Below, in pieces: positions 34,465 to 42,020 of a DNA stretch of 53,057 nucleotides. Positions within the stretch are counted from its first letter, which is position 1, and each line of letters starts with the position of its first letter. The notes beneath the pieces were generated by a model that saw only the letters and a list, made by a program, of their open reading frames with translations, did no database searches and was not told where the DNA came from. The DNA is taken from NCBI GenBank assembly GCA_964579575.1, contig CAZOGL010000007.1, forward strand, positions 1 to 53,057, written 5' to 3'. This stretch comes from CAVEFW01 sp964579575 (GTDB taxonomy: Bacteria; Actinomycetota; Coriobacteriia; Coriobacteriales; Eggerthellaceae). Position numbers and translations under genes: made by a program.

Positions 34465-35839
34465 CCCTCTCAGGCGCAACCCTCTCAGGCAGGTAATATC
34501 CACTCATCGGGTTCAGAGCCACTCCTTCAGCCTCGGCTAAAGCGACAAGCTCGGTCTCGTTGCGCCTATCCCTAAAGGAGATAACGAAGTGCAGACCCGC
34601 ATCAGCCCCCTCGATGGCGAAATCCTCCAAAGCGGGAAGCCTGCTGGTTCGCAACGCCTCAAACAGCGCATCCCGCGTGCGTCGATAATGCGTCCGCAAC
34701 TTGCTGACATGCCGTTCATATTCCCCGCTCTCGATGAAGCGCGCCAGGGTGAGTTGGTCGAGGGTGCCCACGGTGCAAGAGTAGAACCCGAGCTCCTCAT
34801 GGAACCGTTTTGCCAAGGCAGGAGGCAAGACCATATACCCGAGACGATAGGCGGGACCAAGGCTTTTCGTGAACGTGTTCGTGTAGATGACACACCCTTG
34901 CGCGTCGATGCTTTGCAGCGAGGGGATGGGACGGCCCGCCAAACGAAATTCGCAATCGAAGTCGTCCTCCACGATCCAACGATCGGGGCGCTCGCTAGCC
35001 CAGGCGAGCAATTCGTAGCGCCTGCTGACTGGATAGACGCGCCCGGTGGGAAATTGGTGGGCTGGCATGATATGGAGCACGCTGGCACACGACTCCTCAA
35101 GCTCAGAGATAGACACACCCGCAGCGTCCATCTTGAGATAATCAAGCGCAACGTCGTTTCCTTGGTAGATCTTCGCAAGGCGCGGATACCCCGGGTTCTC
35201 GATGGCATAGCCCGCGTCGCGGCCGAGCAGTTGGACGATGAGCCCATAGAGGACCTGTGCACCGGCACCGATCACAATCTGGCTTGCCGAAACATCCATC
35301 CCGCGAAAGCCGCGCAAATAGGCGGCGATGGCCTCCCGCAAGCGCAGGCACCCCGCAGGACCCGTGGCCTCCACCAAGGACTCCTCGCTCTCGTCGGTCA
35401 ACACGGTGCGCAAGGTGCGCGCCCACTGGACGTAAGGAAAAATCCCCGAGGCGACATGGGCTCCGGTCATATCGACCGTGAGACCATCAGTTTTTTTGGA
35501 CACATAAGCGCCAACAGGACTTGTCGAGGTTTGTCGCGTCGGCCTTTGCGCATCGGTGACACCACGGGGAAACGCGCGACCCAACTCCACGCTCCCGCCC
35601 AAGTCGATCGCGTAGAACCCGCTTCGTTCCCGCGCTTCCACATAGCCTTCAGCCACAAGTTGACGATAGGCGCTCTCAACCGTGACCACGCCGACGCCGA
35701 GGTGCTCAGCGAGTTTTCGCTTGGGGGGAAGGCGGGAACCCGCCACGATGCGGCTGCAGACGATGTCGTCTTTGATGCAGCGGTACAGATACCCGTAACG
35801 CGTGTCATCCCCACGCGCGTCCATGTCGTAGGTCAGCAC
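34465..35839 (-). CDS. MocR/PdxR-type GntR-aminotransferase regulator, 3' end lost in gap
   Basis: Transcription factor joining a GntR winged helix (about 13-80: GSRLPPKRKLAEHLGVGVVTVESAYRQL) to an aminotransferase-like domain (about 120-455). The PLP lysine is Lys325 in NTFTKSLGPAYRLGY; IVEDDFDCEF (290-297) holds the pyridine-nitrogen Asp and ENPGYP (214-219) is conserved. GTG start at 35839 with GAGGAG six bases upstream. 458 residues are seen, and the last ones (PERVAPER) are already a repeat that runs into the gap. Such regulators commonly control pyridoxal, amino-acid or peptide genes; the adjacent dipeptidase is a candidate target. Confidence 0.88.
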
Positions 35840-35877
35840 AAGATCTCCTCACCACAGAATTGATGCTGGTGTGATTG

Positions 35878-35906
35878 ACAGTAATTGGTTTCTTGGATTT
35901 TGGCAA
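35878..35906 (-). promoter_or_regulatory. Predicted promoter of the mocR-type gene
   Basis: -35 TTGCCA (35901-35906), 17-bp spacer, -10 TACTGT (35878-35883) on the minus strand, about 40 bp before the GTG start. Confidence 0.5.
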
Positions 35907-35930
35907 TAACGAGCGAACTGATGGGTTCAA

Positions 35931-36584
35931 TCATGAACGCACGCGGCGGCGAGTGCGCATCTTCGACACATATTGGAGATTGCGAAGTCGATCAAGCGCC
36001 TCTTCAAAGGACATGTTTTGGGCGCTGCAAAGGTTACGGACGACAACGCCGCCAACCTCGCCGAGGAACAGGCCCTCAAGCGGGGAGGAATCGTTAATCC
36101 CGTTACCATAGCGCGCGATGAGGGCAAGCAAGGCACCGACTGAGTAGGTGATGACGAATCGGGCATCCGGTGACAACTCCTCCCCCTCGTCGCAAAACAC
36201 CCGCGTCCACATATGCTCGATGTACTCCTGCATCCGAAACGAGATCTTCTCGTACCCACCGCGTTTCATGAGCAAGGCGATATGACGGACTGGCACGCTC
36301 TGTTTGGAGAAAAGGTTCGGGATATGGCTCGCACCCGTAGCGAGGAGGAATAGGCGACCCGGCAGGTTTCCCTCGGTCACCAAATCGTTCTCAATCGCGG
36401 CGTCGACCAGATCGGACATGTCAACGAAGTGGTAGTAGAAGCTGCCGCGGTTGCATTTCGCCTCGGCAACGATCATGCTCACGGTGATCTCGCTGTATTG
36501 GTGTTCCTCTAAAAGCGTCCAAAACGCCTCTATGATGCGCTCCTCGATCTTCGGACCGGTTGCGTCCTTTCTCGGTCGAGCCAC
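35931..36584 (-). CDS. TetR family transcriptional regulator
   Basis: 217 aa. The N-terminal helix-turn-helix (about 12-60) reads ITVSMIVAEAKCNRGSFYYHFVDMSDL, a canonical TetR DNA-binding domain. The all-helical ligand-binding domain is not assignable. GTG start at 36584 with GGAGGTGG upstream. A 13-bp direct repeat lies immediately upstream and a 21-bp palindrome lies 370 bp upstream in the divergent spacer; either could be its operator. The adjacent MocR gene runs in the same direction 91 bp downstream. Confidence 0.92.
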   Translation of the reverse strand: MARPRKDATGPKIEERIIEAFWTLLEEHQYSEITVSMIVAEAKCNRGSFYYHFVDMSDLVDAAIENDLVTEGNLPGRLFLLATGASHIPNLFSKQSVPVRHIALLMKRGGYEKISFRMQEYIEHMWTRVFCDEGEELSPDARFVITYSVGALLALIARYGNGINDSSPLEGLFLGEVGGVVVRNLCSAQNMSFEEALDRLRNLQYVSKMRTRRRVRS

Positions 36585-36607
36585 GAACCCACCTCCTCAA
36601 CCTGGTT

Positions 36608-36659
36608 GTATCGCGAAACAGTATCGCCAAACAGTATCGCCAAATAGTATCGTTATATA
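36608..36659. repeat. 13-bp direct repeats upstream of tetR-type gene
   Basis: gtatcg recurs at exactly 13-bp spacing at 36608, 36621, 36634 and 36647, with the middle units reading gtatcgccaaaca. Regular spacing near one helical turn and the position 24 bp before the GTG start suggest an operator array, or another local duplication. Confidence 0.8.
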
Positions 36660-36667
36660 GTCGTATA

Positions 36668-36700
36668 GAAAAGAAGAGGGCCCTGATAAACAGGGCCCTC
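36668..36700 (-). terminator. Rho-independent terminator of the 41-aa gene
   Basis: Perfect 10-bp stem GAGGGCCCTG-tttat-CAGGGCCCTC on the minus strand followed by TTCTTTT, 20 bp after the stop. Confidence 0.92.
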
Positions 36701-36719
36701 AAGATAGCTTGGTTCTAGC

Positions 36720-36845
36720 TTAGTTGCGGCTGGAACGATGCTGATGCAAAGAACGATGCAGCAGCTGATAATCCTCATGGGTAGTCTTGCCATAACCCCA
36801 CTCAGGGCAACGAATCTCCTTGCGGACCAACTTCTCCTCGGCCAT
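36720..36845 (-). CDS. 41-aa protein of unknown function
   Basis: A short gene that appears real: AAGGAG seven bases before the ATG at 36845, a structured leader upstream and a strong terminator 20 bp downstream. The peptide is basic and His-rich (MAEEKLVRKEIRCPEWGYG, then KTTHEDYQLLHRSLHQHRSS) with a single Cys13. No signal or membrane helix. I do not recognise it. The CPEWGYG segment and the His cluster might bind a metal or RNA; that is speculation. Confidence 0.65.
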   Translation of the reverse strand: MAEEKLVRKEIRCPEWGYGKTTHEDYQLLHRSLHQHRSSRN

Positions 36846-36867
36846 TTTCTTTCTCCTTTTCTCGAAT

Positions 36868-36910
36868 GCTATAGCACGTGCCAATCGCTTGGCACTAGCC
36901 AAAGTATAGC
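36868..36910 (-). promoter_or_regulatory. Structured leader of the 41-aa gene
   Basis: Inner hairpin GTGCCAA-gcga-TTGGCAC with a GNRA loop (36878-36895), enclosed by GCTATA / TATAGC pairing (36910 side with 36868 side). A TATACT hexamer overlaps the distal arm, so the structure is either in the 5' leader or a promoter-proximal operator. Confidence 0.6.
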
Positions 36911-36954
36911 CTACTTTCCTCTCAACCCCTCCAAGAATTAAGATTATGCCCTTT

Positions 36955-36975
36955 AATTATACAATTTGTATAATT
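36955..36975. promoter_or_regulatory. Perfect 21-bp palindrome in divergent spacer
   Basis: aattatacaa-t-ttgtataatt, 10-bp arms around one base. Each arm contains TATAAT (one per strand), so it may act as an operator or a symmetric bidirectional -10 element between the 41-aa gene (-) and the gene at 37185 (+). The rest of the 339-bp spacer shows nothing else. Confidence 0.7.
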
Positions 36976-37184
36976 TCATTCCGCCCCAACCTCCGCCTAT
37001 TGGCATCTACCTGCGCAAATACCTTCATCCCGAACACTCATCGAGTCCATCTCCTACCACCAAGAAATCGCGTGAGTTTCGTTTCCCCCACACCCAAAGA
37101 AACCCGAGTTGGTGCGCGCCAATGCGCGATGAAGTATCATGGGGACAACCATTACGCCCGCGCCCGTCTTACCCGAAGGAACCC

Positions 37185-38144
37185 ATGCAAACCCTCTCCA
37201 GCCTGAACAACGCCTTGCTTTCCCAAATCGACCCCGACCTGGTCAAAGCAGCACGCGCGGCCCGAATCCAGACCGCCTTTGCCTGTGCCCTCATGGCTTC
37301 CATGGAAACCCCTGAGGCCGGGGCGTACATGTTGGAACACATCCAAGGGGTCTACGTGATGAGGGATGACGCACCGCGCAAATCAGGCAAAGTCCCCATC
37401 GTCTTGCGTATCTACAGCGACGACAGCGTTGTTCGTGCCGAGCTCGACGCGCGCCAGGAATGGATTCGTCTCCAACTCGCCCGACGCGGCATCCGCTACG
37501 ACAAGATGATCATCCATGCCTCAAAATACGGCATGCGCAAGCGTCGCCCCTTTGCGCACTTCCTCGAAGACGTCAACGGGGAGTTGGCCACAGGCTCACA
37601 AGATGTAACCCGCCACAACCTCACTTCAACCGAGATTGAAACCCTCGCCTCAAAGGTGAAGGACCCCGAAACATCCGCAGCCTTGCGCTGTGCCATGGAC
37701 GCCACCGCACAAAACGCCGCGTCTTCCCAAAACGGAACCTCGAAGAGAAACGGCGGCGGCGCCAACCCTATGGTGGAGAAGCTCGAAACGTTGAAGCGCG
37801 CCTTTTGCCTCACCTTTGGCGAGAGCGCAGATGTCGTGTTGGAGAAGATAAACGCGGCTTACCTTGTCCCTGTGACCCAAGGCGATGATGTTCCGCTGCG
37901 CTTTCAAAAGAACCGTTGCGTCCTGTTCAGCGCCGACCCCCACATCAAGACAATCATGGATGCCTACGATTCCCAAATTCGAAAATGTGCCTACCAACTG
38001 GGGCTGCGTATCTACGGTCGCATAGCCCTACGCACCACTCCCGAAGGTTTTGACGACAAGCAGGCCTTCCCTCCCCTGTCAGCCCCCGTTGTGGTAACCC
38101 TTGAAGCCAACGAGGAACGCAAATCCGAGAACCCCCGTCACTGA
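37185..38144 (+). CDS. Protein with two DUF721 (DciA)-like modules
   Basis: 319 aa from the ATG at 37185, preceded by GAAGGA. Not a named family, but residues about 35-125 resemble the DUF721/DciA fold: a helical start, then beta strands PIVLRIYSDDSVVRAELDAR and a helix leading to RGIRYDKMIIHAS. Residues about 205-295 repeat the pattern at an offset of 170 (VLEKINAAYLV, CVLFSADP, IMDAYDSQIRK, LGLRIYGRIAL), so the protein is an internal duplication joined by a low-complexity Asn/Gly/Ser linker (about 173-195). DciA loads replicative helicase; whether this paralogue binds DNA or helicase is inference. Confidence 0.55.
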   Translation: MQTLSSLNNALLSQIDPDLVKAARAARIQTAFACALMASMETPEAGAYMLEHIQGVYVMRDDAPRKSGKVPIVLRIYSDDSVVRAELDARQEWIRLQLARRGIRYDKMIIHASKYGMRKRRPFAHFLEDVNGELATGSQDVTRHNLTSTEIETLASKVKDPETSAALRCAMDATAQNAASSQNGTSKRNGGGANPMVEKLETLKRAFCLTFGESADVVLEKINAAYLVPVTQGDDVPLRFQKNRCVLFSADPHIKTIMDAYDSQIRKCAYQLGLRIYGRIALRTTPEGFDDKQAFPPLSAPVVVTLEANEERKSENPRH

Positions 38145-38287
38145 AACAGGTGCCGGGCGAACGTCGGACGAGCGTCAAGCGTATGCCAAACGGCGGCTCT
38201 CCATCTGTTGGATGTCGCGCGGTTGCTCGGCGCCCGTCCGCCCCAAGCCAAAGGCCGCGCGCAAAGTTACCGCCAAAGACCAAACGC

Positions 38288-39211
38288 CTACTCGACGCCT
38301 GCCTGCTCCAAATCGTATGGAGTGGTCTGGTAAACGTAGTAGTTCAACCAATTGGTATACAGAAGCTGGGCGTGAGCACGCCAAGTGGAAAGCGGTTGTT
38401 TGGTCGGGTCGTCGTCGGGATAGTAGTTCGCGGGAACCTGTATGTCGAGGCCTTTGGCAATGTCGCGGTCGTACTCGGCCTTGAGCGTATCGCGGTCATA
38501 CTCGGGGTGGCCGAACACGAAGAAGCGACGGCTGTCGACGCTCTTTGCGATATAGACACCAGCCACATCCGACACGGCAACCAACTCAAGCTCGGGGTTC
38601 GCCTCGATATCCTCAGCGAGCACCTCGGTATAGCGTGAATGGGGTGCTTGGAACACGTCGTTGAACCCTCGAACGAGCGGGCTGTGCCTCTTGACAAGCG
38701 TGTGGTCAAACACCCCGAACATCTTCTTGTCGAGCACGTGCTTCGGCACCCCGTAGTGATAATAGATGCCAGCTTGGGCACCCCAGCAGATATGCAAGGT
38801 GGAATGGACGTTGGTACGGGACCACTCCATGATTCGGCACAGCTCGGGCCAATAATCCACGTCCTCGAAATCAAGAAGCTCCACCGGCGCGCCGGTGATG
38901 ATCATACCGTCATAGTGGCGGTCCTTAACCTGCTCAAAGGTTCGATAGAACGTTTCCAGGTGTTTCTCGGACACGTTCTTTGCGATATGGGTCGCCGTCT
39001 TGAGCAACTCCACCTCTACCTGAAGCGGCGTGTTGGACAACTTGCGAAGGATTTGGGTCTCGGTGGTGATCTTGGTAGGCATAAGGTTGAGCAGCAGCAC
39101 GTGCAAAGGACGGATGTCTTGGTGCATCGCGCGGTGCTCCGTCATGACGAAGATGTTCTCGCGCTCGAGAGTTGCGGTTGCGGGCAACTGGTCAGGAATA
39201 CGAATAGGCAT
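38288..39211 (-). CDS. metA: Homoserine O-acetyltransferase (MetA family)
   Basis: Acylates homoserine at the entry to methionine synthesis. 307 aa from the ATG at 39211 (AGGTGG upstream), colinear with the E. coli enzyme. Catalytic Cys142 in HICWGAQAG and His-x-Glu in FGHPEYD are present. Residue 111 is Glu (TGAPVELLDF), where the succinyl-specific E. coli enzyme has Gly; in the literature on this family Glu111 marks acetyl-CoA specificity. That agrees with the divergent neighbour, which uses O-acetylhomoserine. The often automatic annotation as succinyltransferase is therefore probably wrong. Confidence 0.93.
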   Translation of the reverse strand: MPIRIPDQLPATATLERENIFVMTEHRAMHQDIRPLHVLLLNLMPTKITTETQILRKLSNTPLQVEVELLKTATHIAKNVSEKHLETFYRTFEQVKDRHYDGMIITGAPVELLDFEDVDYWPELCRIMEWSRTNVHSTLHICWGAQAGIYYHYGVPKHVLDKKMFGVFDHTLVKRHSPLVRGFNDVFQAPHSRYTEVLAEDIEANPELELVAVSDVAGVYIAKSVDSRRFFVFGHPEYDRDTLKAEYDRDIAKGLDIQVPANYYPDDDPTKQPLSTWRAHAQLLYTNWLNYYVYQTTPYDLEQAGVE

Positions 39212-39238
39212 AGCTGCCACCTTTCTGGGGCGTTTCCT

Positions 39239-39310
39239 TTTCGGGGCGTTTCAGTAAACGTTTCAATAAGCGTTTCAATAAGCGTTTTAATAATCGCTTT
39301 AATAATAGGG
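39239..39310. repeat. 12-bp tandem array upstream of metA
   Basis: Five to six copies of gtttcaataagc, diverging toward gttttaataatc and gctttaataata, period 12. AT-rich, in the leader or promoter zone of metA. Confidence 0.9.
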
Positions 39311-39325
39311 TAATGGTATCAATGT

Positions 39326-39370
39326 TGGCATGTATCGGATTATCGATTATATCGATAGCTAGCCATGCCA
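39326..39370. promoter_or_regulatory. Nested palindrome between metA and the sulfhydrylase gene
   Basis: Outer arms TGGCATG / CATGCCA (39326-39332, 39364-39370) enclose an inner TATCGAT-tat-ATCGATA (39341-39357). Candidate operator or bidirectional terminator/promoter element. Confidence 0.5.
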
Positions 39371-39399
39371 TAAAACTACCACGTATCAACGGCCCAAAT

Positions 39400-39426
39400 C
39401 GTTAGGGAGTGGCACAATACCTAACG
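39400..39426. promoter_or_regulatory. Inverted repeat upstream of the sulfhydrylase gene
   Basis: CGTTAGG (39400-39406) and CCTAACG (39420-39426), 7-bp perfect arms, 13-bp spacing. It lies about 90 bp before the start codon and encloses a CACAAT hexamer, so it could be a repressor site over the promoter. Confidence 0.5.
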
Positions 39427-39512
39427 ACGATTTTTACGACAAGCCACAAGGACAACCAAAAGACAAGCAACAAGGACAAACAACGAAAGAAGCAACGAAA
39501 GAAGGAGACGTC

Positions 39513-40790
39513 ATGAGCGAGCAAATTGGAACCACTTGCGTCCAAGGAGGATATCATCCCGGGGACGGCGACCCCCGCCAGGTGCCGATCTATCAGAACA
39601 CCACATGGAAATATGACACCAGCGAGCACATGGGCCGCCTGTTCGACCTCGAGGAAGCTGGCTATTTCTACACGCGCCTGCAAAATCCCACCAACGACTT
39701 CGTTGCCGCCAAGATCTGTGAGCTCGAAGGAGGCTCCGCGGCGATGCTGACCAGCTCCGGCCAGGCTGCCAACTTCTTTGCCATCTTCAACATCGCAGGC
39801 GCCGGTGACCACGTCGTTGCCAGCACGGCGATTTACGGCGGAACCTTCAACCTGCTAAAGCACACCATGGCACGCATGGGTCTCGAGACGACCTTCGTCG
39901 ACCCCAATTGCACCGACGAGGAGCTCGAGGCGGCCTTCCGTCCCAACACGAAGGCTGTATTCGGTGAGACCATCGCCAACCCCGCCCTGACCGTGTTCGA
40001 TATCGAGCGTTTTGCAAACGCAGCCCATGCCCACGGCGTGCCGCTGATCGTCGACAACACGTTCCCCACCCCGGTCATGTGCCGCCCGATTGAGTGGGGA
40101 GCTGACATCGTGACCCACTCCACCACGAAATACATGGACGGCCATGGCGCGACCGTCGGCGGAGCCATCGTTGATTCCGGCAAGTTCGACTGGACGGCCA
40201 ATGACAAATTCCCCGGCCTCACCACTCCCGACGAGAGTTACCACGGGGTCGTCTACACCGAGAAGTTCGGCCTCGAAGGCGCTTTCATCACCAAGGCCAC
40301 AAGCCAACTGATGCGTGACTTCGGGTCCATCCAATCACCCCAGAATGCCTTTTTGCTCAACGTCGGCCTCGAGAGCCTTCACCTGCGCATTCGTCGCCAT
40401 TGCGACAACGGCCTTGCCGTGGCACAACACCTTGCCGACCACCCGAAAATCGCTTGGGTGCGCTATCCCGGCCTCGAGGGTGATAAGAACTACGAACTTG
40501 CCAAGAAGTATCTGCCATGCGGCTCTTGCGGCGTCGTCAGCTTCGCTCCCGTAGGAGGACGCGCGGCAGCAGAGACCTTCATGAAGAACCTGCACCTTGC
40601 CCAAATCGCCACCCATGTGGCCGACGCGCGCACGTGTGTGCTTCATCCAGCAAATGCCACCCATCGCCAAATGAACGACGAAGAGCTCATCGAGTGCGGC
40701 ATCACGCCCGACCTCGTGCGTCTGAGTTGTGGTATCGAGGATGTTGCCGACCTCATTGCCGACCTTGACCAGGCACTTGAGGCCATCTAG
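39513..40790 (+). CDS. O-acetylhomoserine aminocarboxypropyltransferase (sulfhydrylase)
   Basis: PLP enzyme of the Cys/Met metabolism family that makes homocysteine from O-acetylhomoserine and sulfide. 425 aa, the long Met17/MetY type rather than the shorter cystathionine gamma-synthase. PLP Lys206 in HSTTKYMDGHG, phosphate-binding SSGQAAN (81-87), Tyr-Thr-Arg in YFYTRLQNPT (51-60) and LIVDNTFPTP (178-187) are intact. AAGGAG precedes the ATG. Divergent from metA across 301 bp of repeats and palindromes; the two give a complete direct-sulfhydrylation route. Confidence 0.95.
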   Translation: MSEQIGTTCVQGGYHPGDGDPRQVPIYQNTTWKYDTSEHMGRLFDLEEAGYFYTRLQNPTNDFVAAKICELEGGSAAMLTSSGQAANFFAIFNIAGAGDHVVASTAIYGGTFNLLKHTMARMGLETTFVDPNCTDEELEAAFRPNTKAVFGETIANPALTVFDIERFANAAHAHGVPLIVDNTFPTPVMCRPIEWGADIVTHSTTKYMDGHGATVGGAIVDSGKFDWTANDKFPGLTTPDESYHGVVYTEKFGLEGAFITKATSQLMRDFGSIQSPQNAFLLNVGLESLHLRIRRHCDNGLAVAQHLADHPKIAWVRYPGLEGDKNYELAKKYLPCGSCGVVSFAPVGGRAAAETFMKNLHLAQIATHVADARTCVLHPANATHRQMNDEELIECGITPDLVRLSCGIEDVADLIADLDQALEAI

Positions 40791-40851
40791 AACCAAGCGC
40801 CCCGAAGCGACCTCATACCCGCGTAATCCGTTCGCTGGTAGACTATAAAAC

Positions 40852-41826
40852 ATGGAAAAGCAAGACACACAACCCACCATCGACGCGACATTGTTGCCGA
40901 CGAGGTGCGACTGGTGCCCCCGACGATGCGGCGCCAACCGCGCTGCGGGCGAGATTGGCGTTTGCGGCGCAAACAACACATTACGCATCGCCCGTGCCGC
41001 CCTCCATCATTGGGAGGAGCCTCCCATCAGCGGGGAGAGCGGGTCGGGAACCGTGTTCTTCAGCTATTGCCCTCTGCGTTGCGTCTATTGCCAAAACCGC
41101 CATATCGCCCTCGGCGACACTGGAGCCGCTATCACCCTCGAGCGTCTTGTGGAAATCTTTCTCGAGCTCGAGGAGCAAGGGGCGCTCAACCTCAACATGG
41201 TCACTCCCACCCATTACGCCCCGCTCATCGCCGAAGCAATCAGGAAGGCGCGCTCCCAGGGTATGGGATTGCCTGTGGTATGGAACACATCCGGGTACGA
41301 GACGCCTGAGGCGATTGCCGCGCTTGACGGCATCGTGGATGTCTACCTAACGGACTTCAAGTACGCCGACGCGGCCCCAGCTCGCGCCTATTCCCACGCC
41401 GCGAACTATCCCAGCGTTGCCTATGCCGCCCTTGAGGCCATGATCGCCCAAGTCGGTACACCGCAATTTGACGACTATCACGGGCAGACGAGACTGACTC
41501 GCGGCGTGGTGGTGCGTCACCTGCTCCTGCCCGGCCATCTCAATGACTCACATGCCGTGGTCGCGATGTTGGCAAGCCACTTCCGCGGTCGCGTACTTAT
41601 CTCCCTCATGAACCAGTACACGCCCGTCATCGACCCCGACGGCCCCACCGCCCGACAGTTCCCCAACCTGTTGCTCCACCCATCAAGCGAAGAGTACGAG
41701 CTCTTGCTTGACTACGCCGATAACCTTGGCCTCGACGAGTATTTTTGGCAAGATGGAGAGGCTGACCGAGAGAGCTTCATACCGTCCTTCGATATGACCG
41801 GGGTCGTCAAGGCCTCCCCGCAATAG
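40852..41826 (+). CDS. Radical SAM protein, PflA/PflX-like (COG1313)
   Basis: 324 aa. The radical SAM cluster motif CPLRCVYC gives Cys73, Cys77 and Cys80. An N-terminal CxxCPRxCGxxR...GVCG block (Cys19, 22, 26, 38) is typical of the PflX group and probably binds a second metal or Fe-S cluster. The TIM-barrel body includes MVTPTHYAPLI, WNTSGYE and DVYLTDFKY. The substrate is unknown; activation of a glycyl radical enzyme is often proposed, but none is encoded nearby. It starts 61 bp after the sulfhydrylase. No ribosome site is visible; TAGACT lies exactly 7 bases before the ATG. Confidence 0.88.
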   Translation: MEKQDTQPTIDATLLPTRCDWCPRRCGANRAAGEIGVCGANNTLRIARAALHHWEEPPISGESGSGTVFFSYCPLRCVYCQNRHIALGDTGAAITLERLVEIFLELEEQGALNLNMVTPTHYAPLIAEAIRKARSQGMGLPVVWNTSGYETPEAIAALDGIVDVYLTDFKYADAAPARAYSHAANYPSVAYAALEAMIAQVGTPQFDDYHGQTRLTRGVVVRHLLLPGHLNDSHAVVAMLASHFRGRVLISLMNQYTPVIDPDGPTARQFPNLLLHPSSEEYELLLDYADNLGLDEYFWQDGEADRESFIPSFDMTGVVKASPQ

Positions 41827-41938
41827 CCCCCCACGACGTTCCACAACAAGCGGTAGGTTTCCACAGCAAAGCCCGCGACAGCTCGCAATAGCCGCCGCGG
41901 TAGCCTCGGCAACTCGCGGCCTCCCCACGATAGCTCCC
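41815..41938. repeat. Dispersed repeat containing the radical SAM stop codon
   Basis: ctccccgcaatagccccc at the gene end recurs as agctcgcaatagccgcc (about 41879) and cctccccacgatagctccc (about 41920), with related pieces between. Each copy repeats the TAG stop context. Confidence 0.7.
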
Positions 41939-41942
41939 GTAA

Positions 41943-41981
41943 CAAAAAGACGCTCCCACCGCATCGCGACAGAAGCGTCTT
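41943..41981 (-). terminator. Rho-independent terminator of the zinc-ribbon membrane gene
   Basis: Minus strand AAGACGCT / AGCGTCTT stem (8 bp) followed by TTTG, 40 bp past the stop. Confidence 0.75.
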
Positions 41982-42020
41982 ATCTTGGAGGGAAACCCTC
42001 ACGTTTGATACAGGAAAACC

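Noticed and set aside
34127..35839. 570-codon frame joining the MocR protein to dipeptidase sequence
   Set aside because: It reads through N and then in the wrong frame of the dipeptidase; gap artefact.
39192..39389. Small frame with LLKR repeats on the minus strand
   Set aside because: Translation of the 12-bp array; no ribosome site and it runs into the metA leader.
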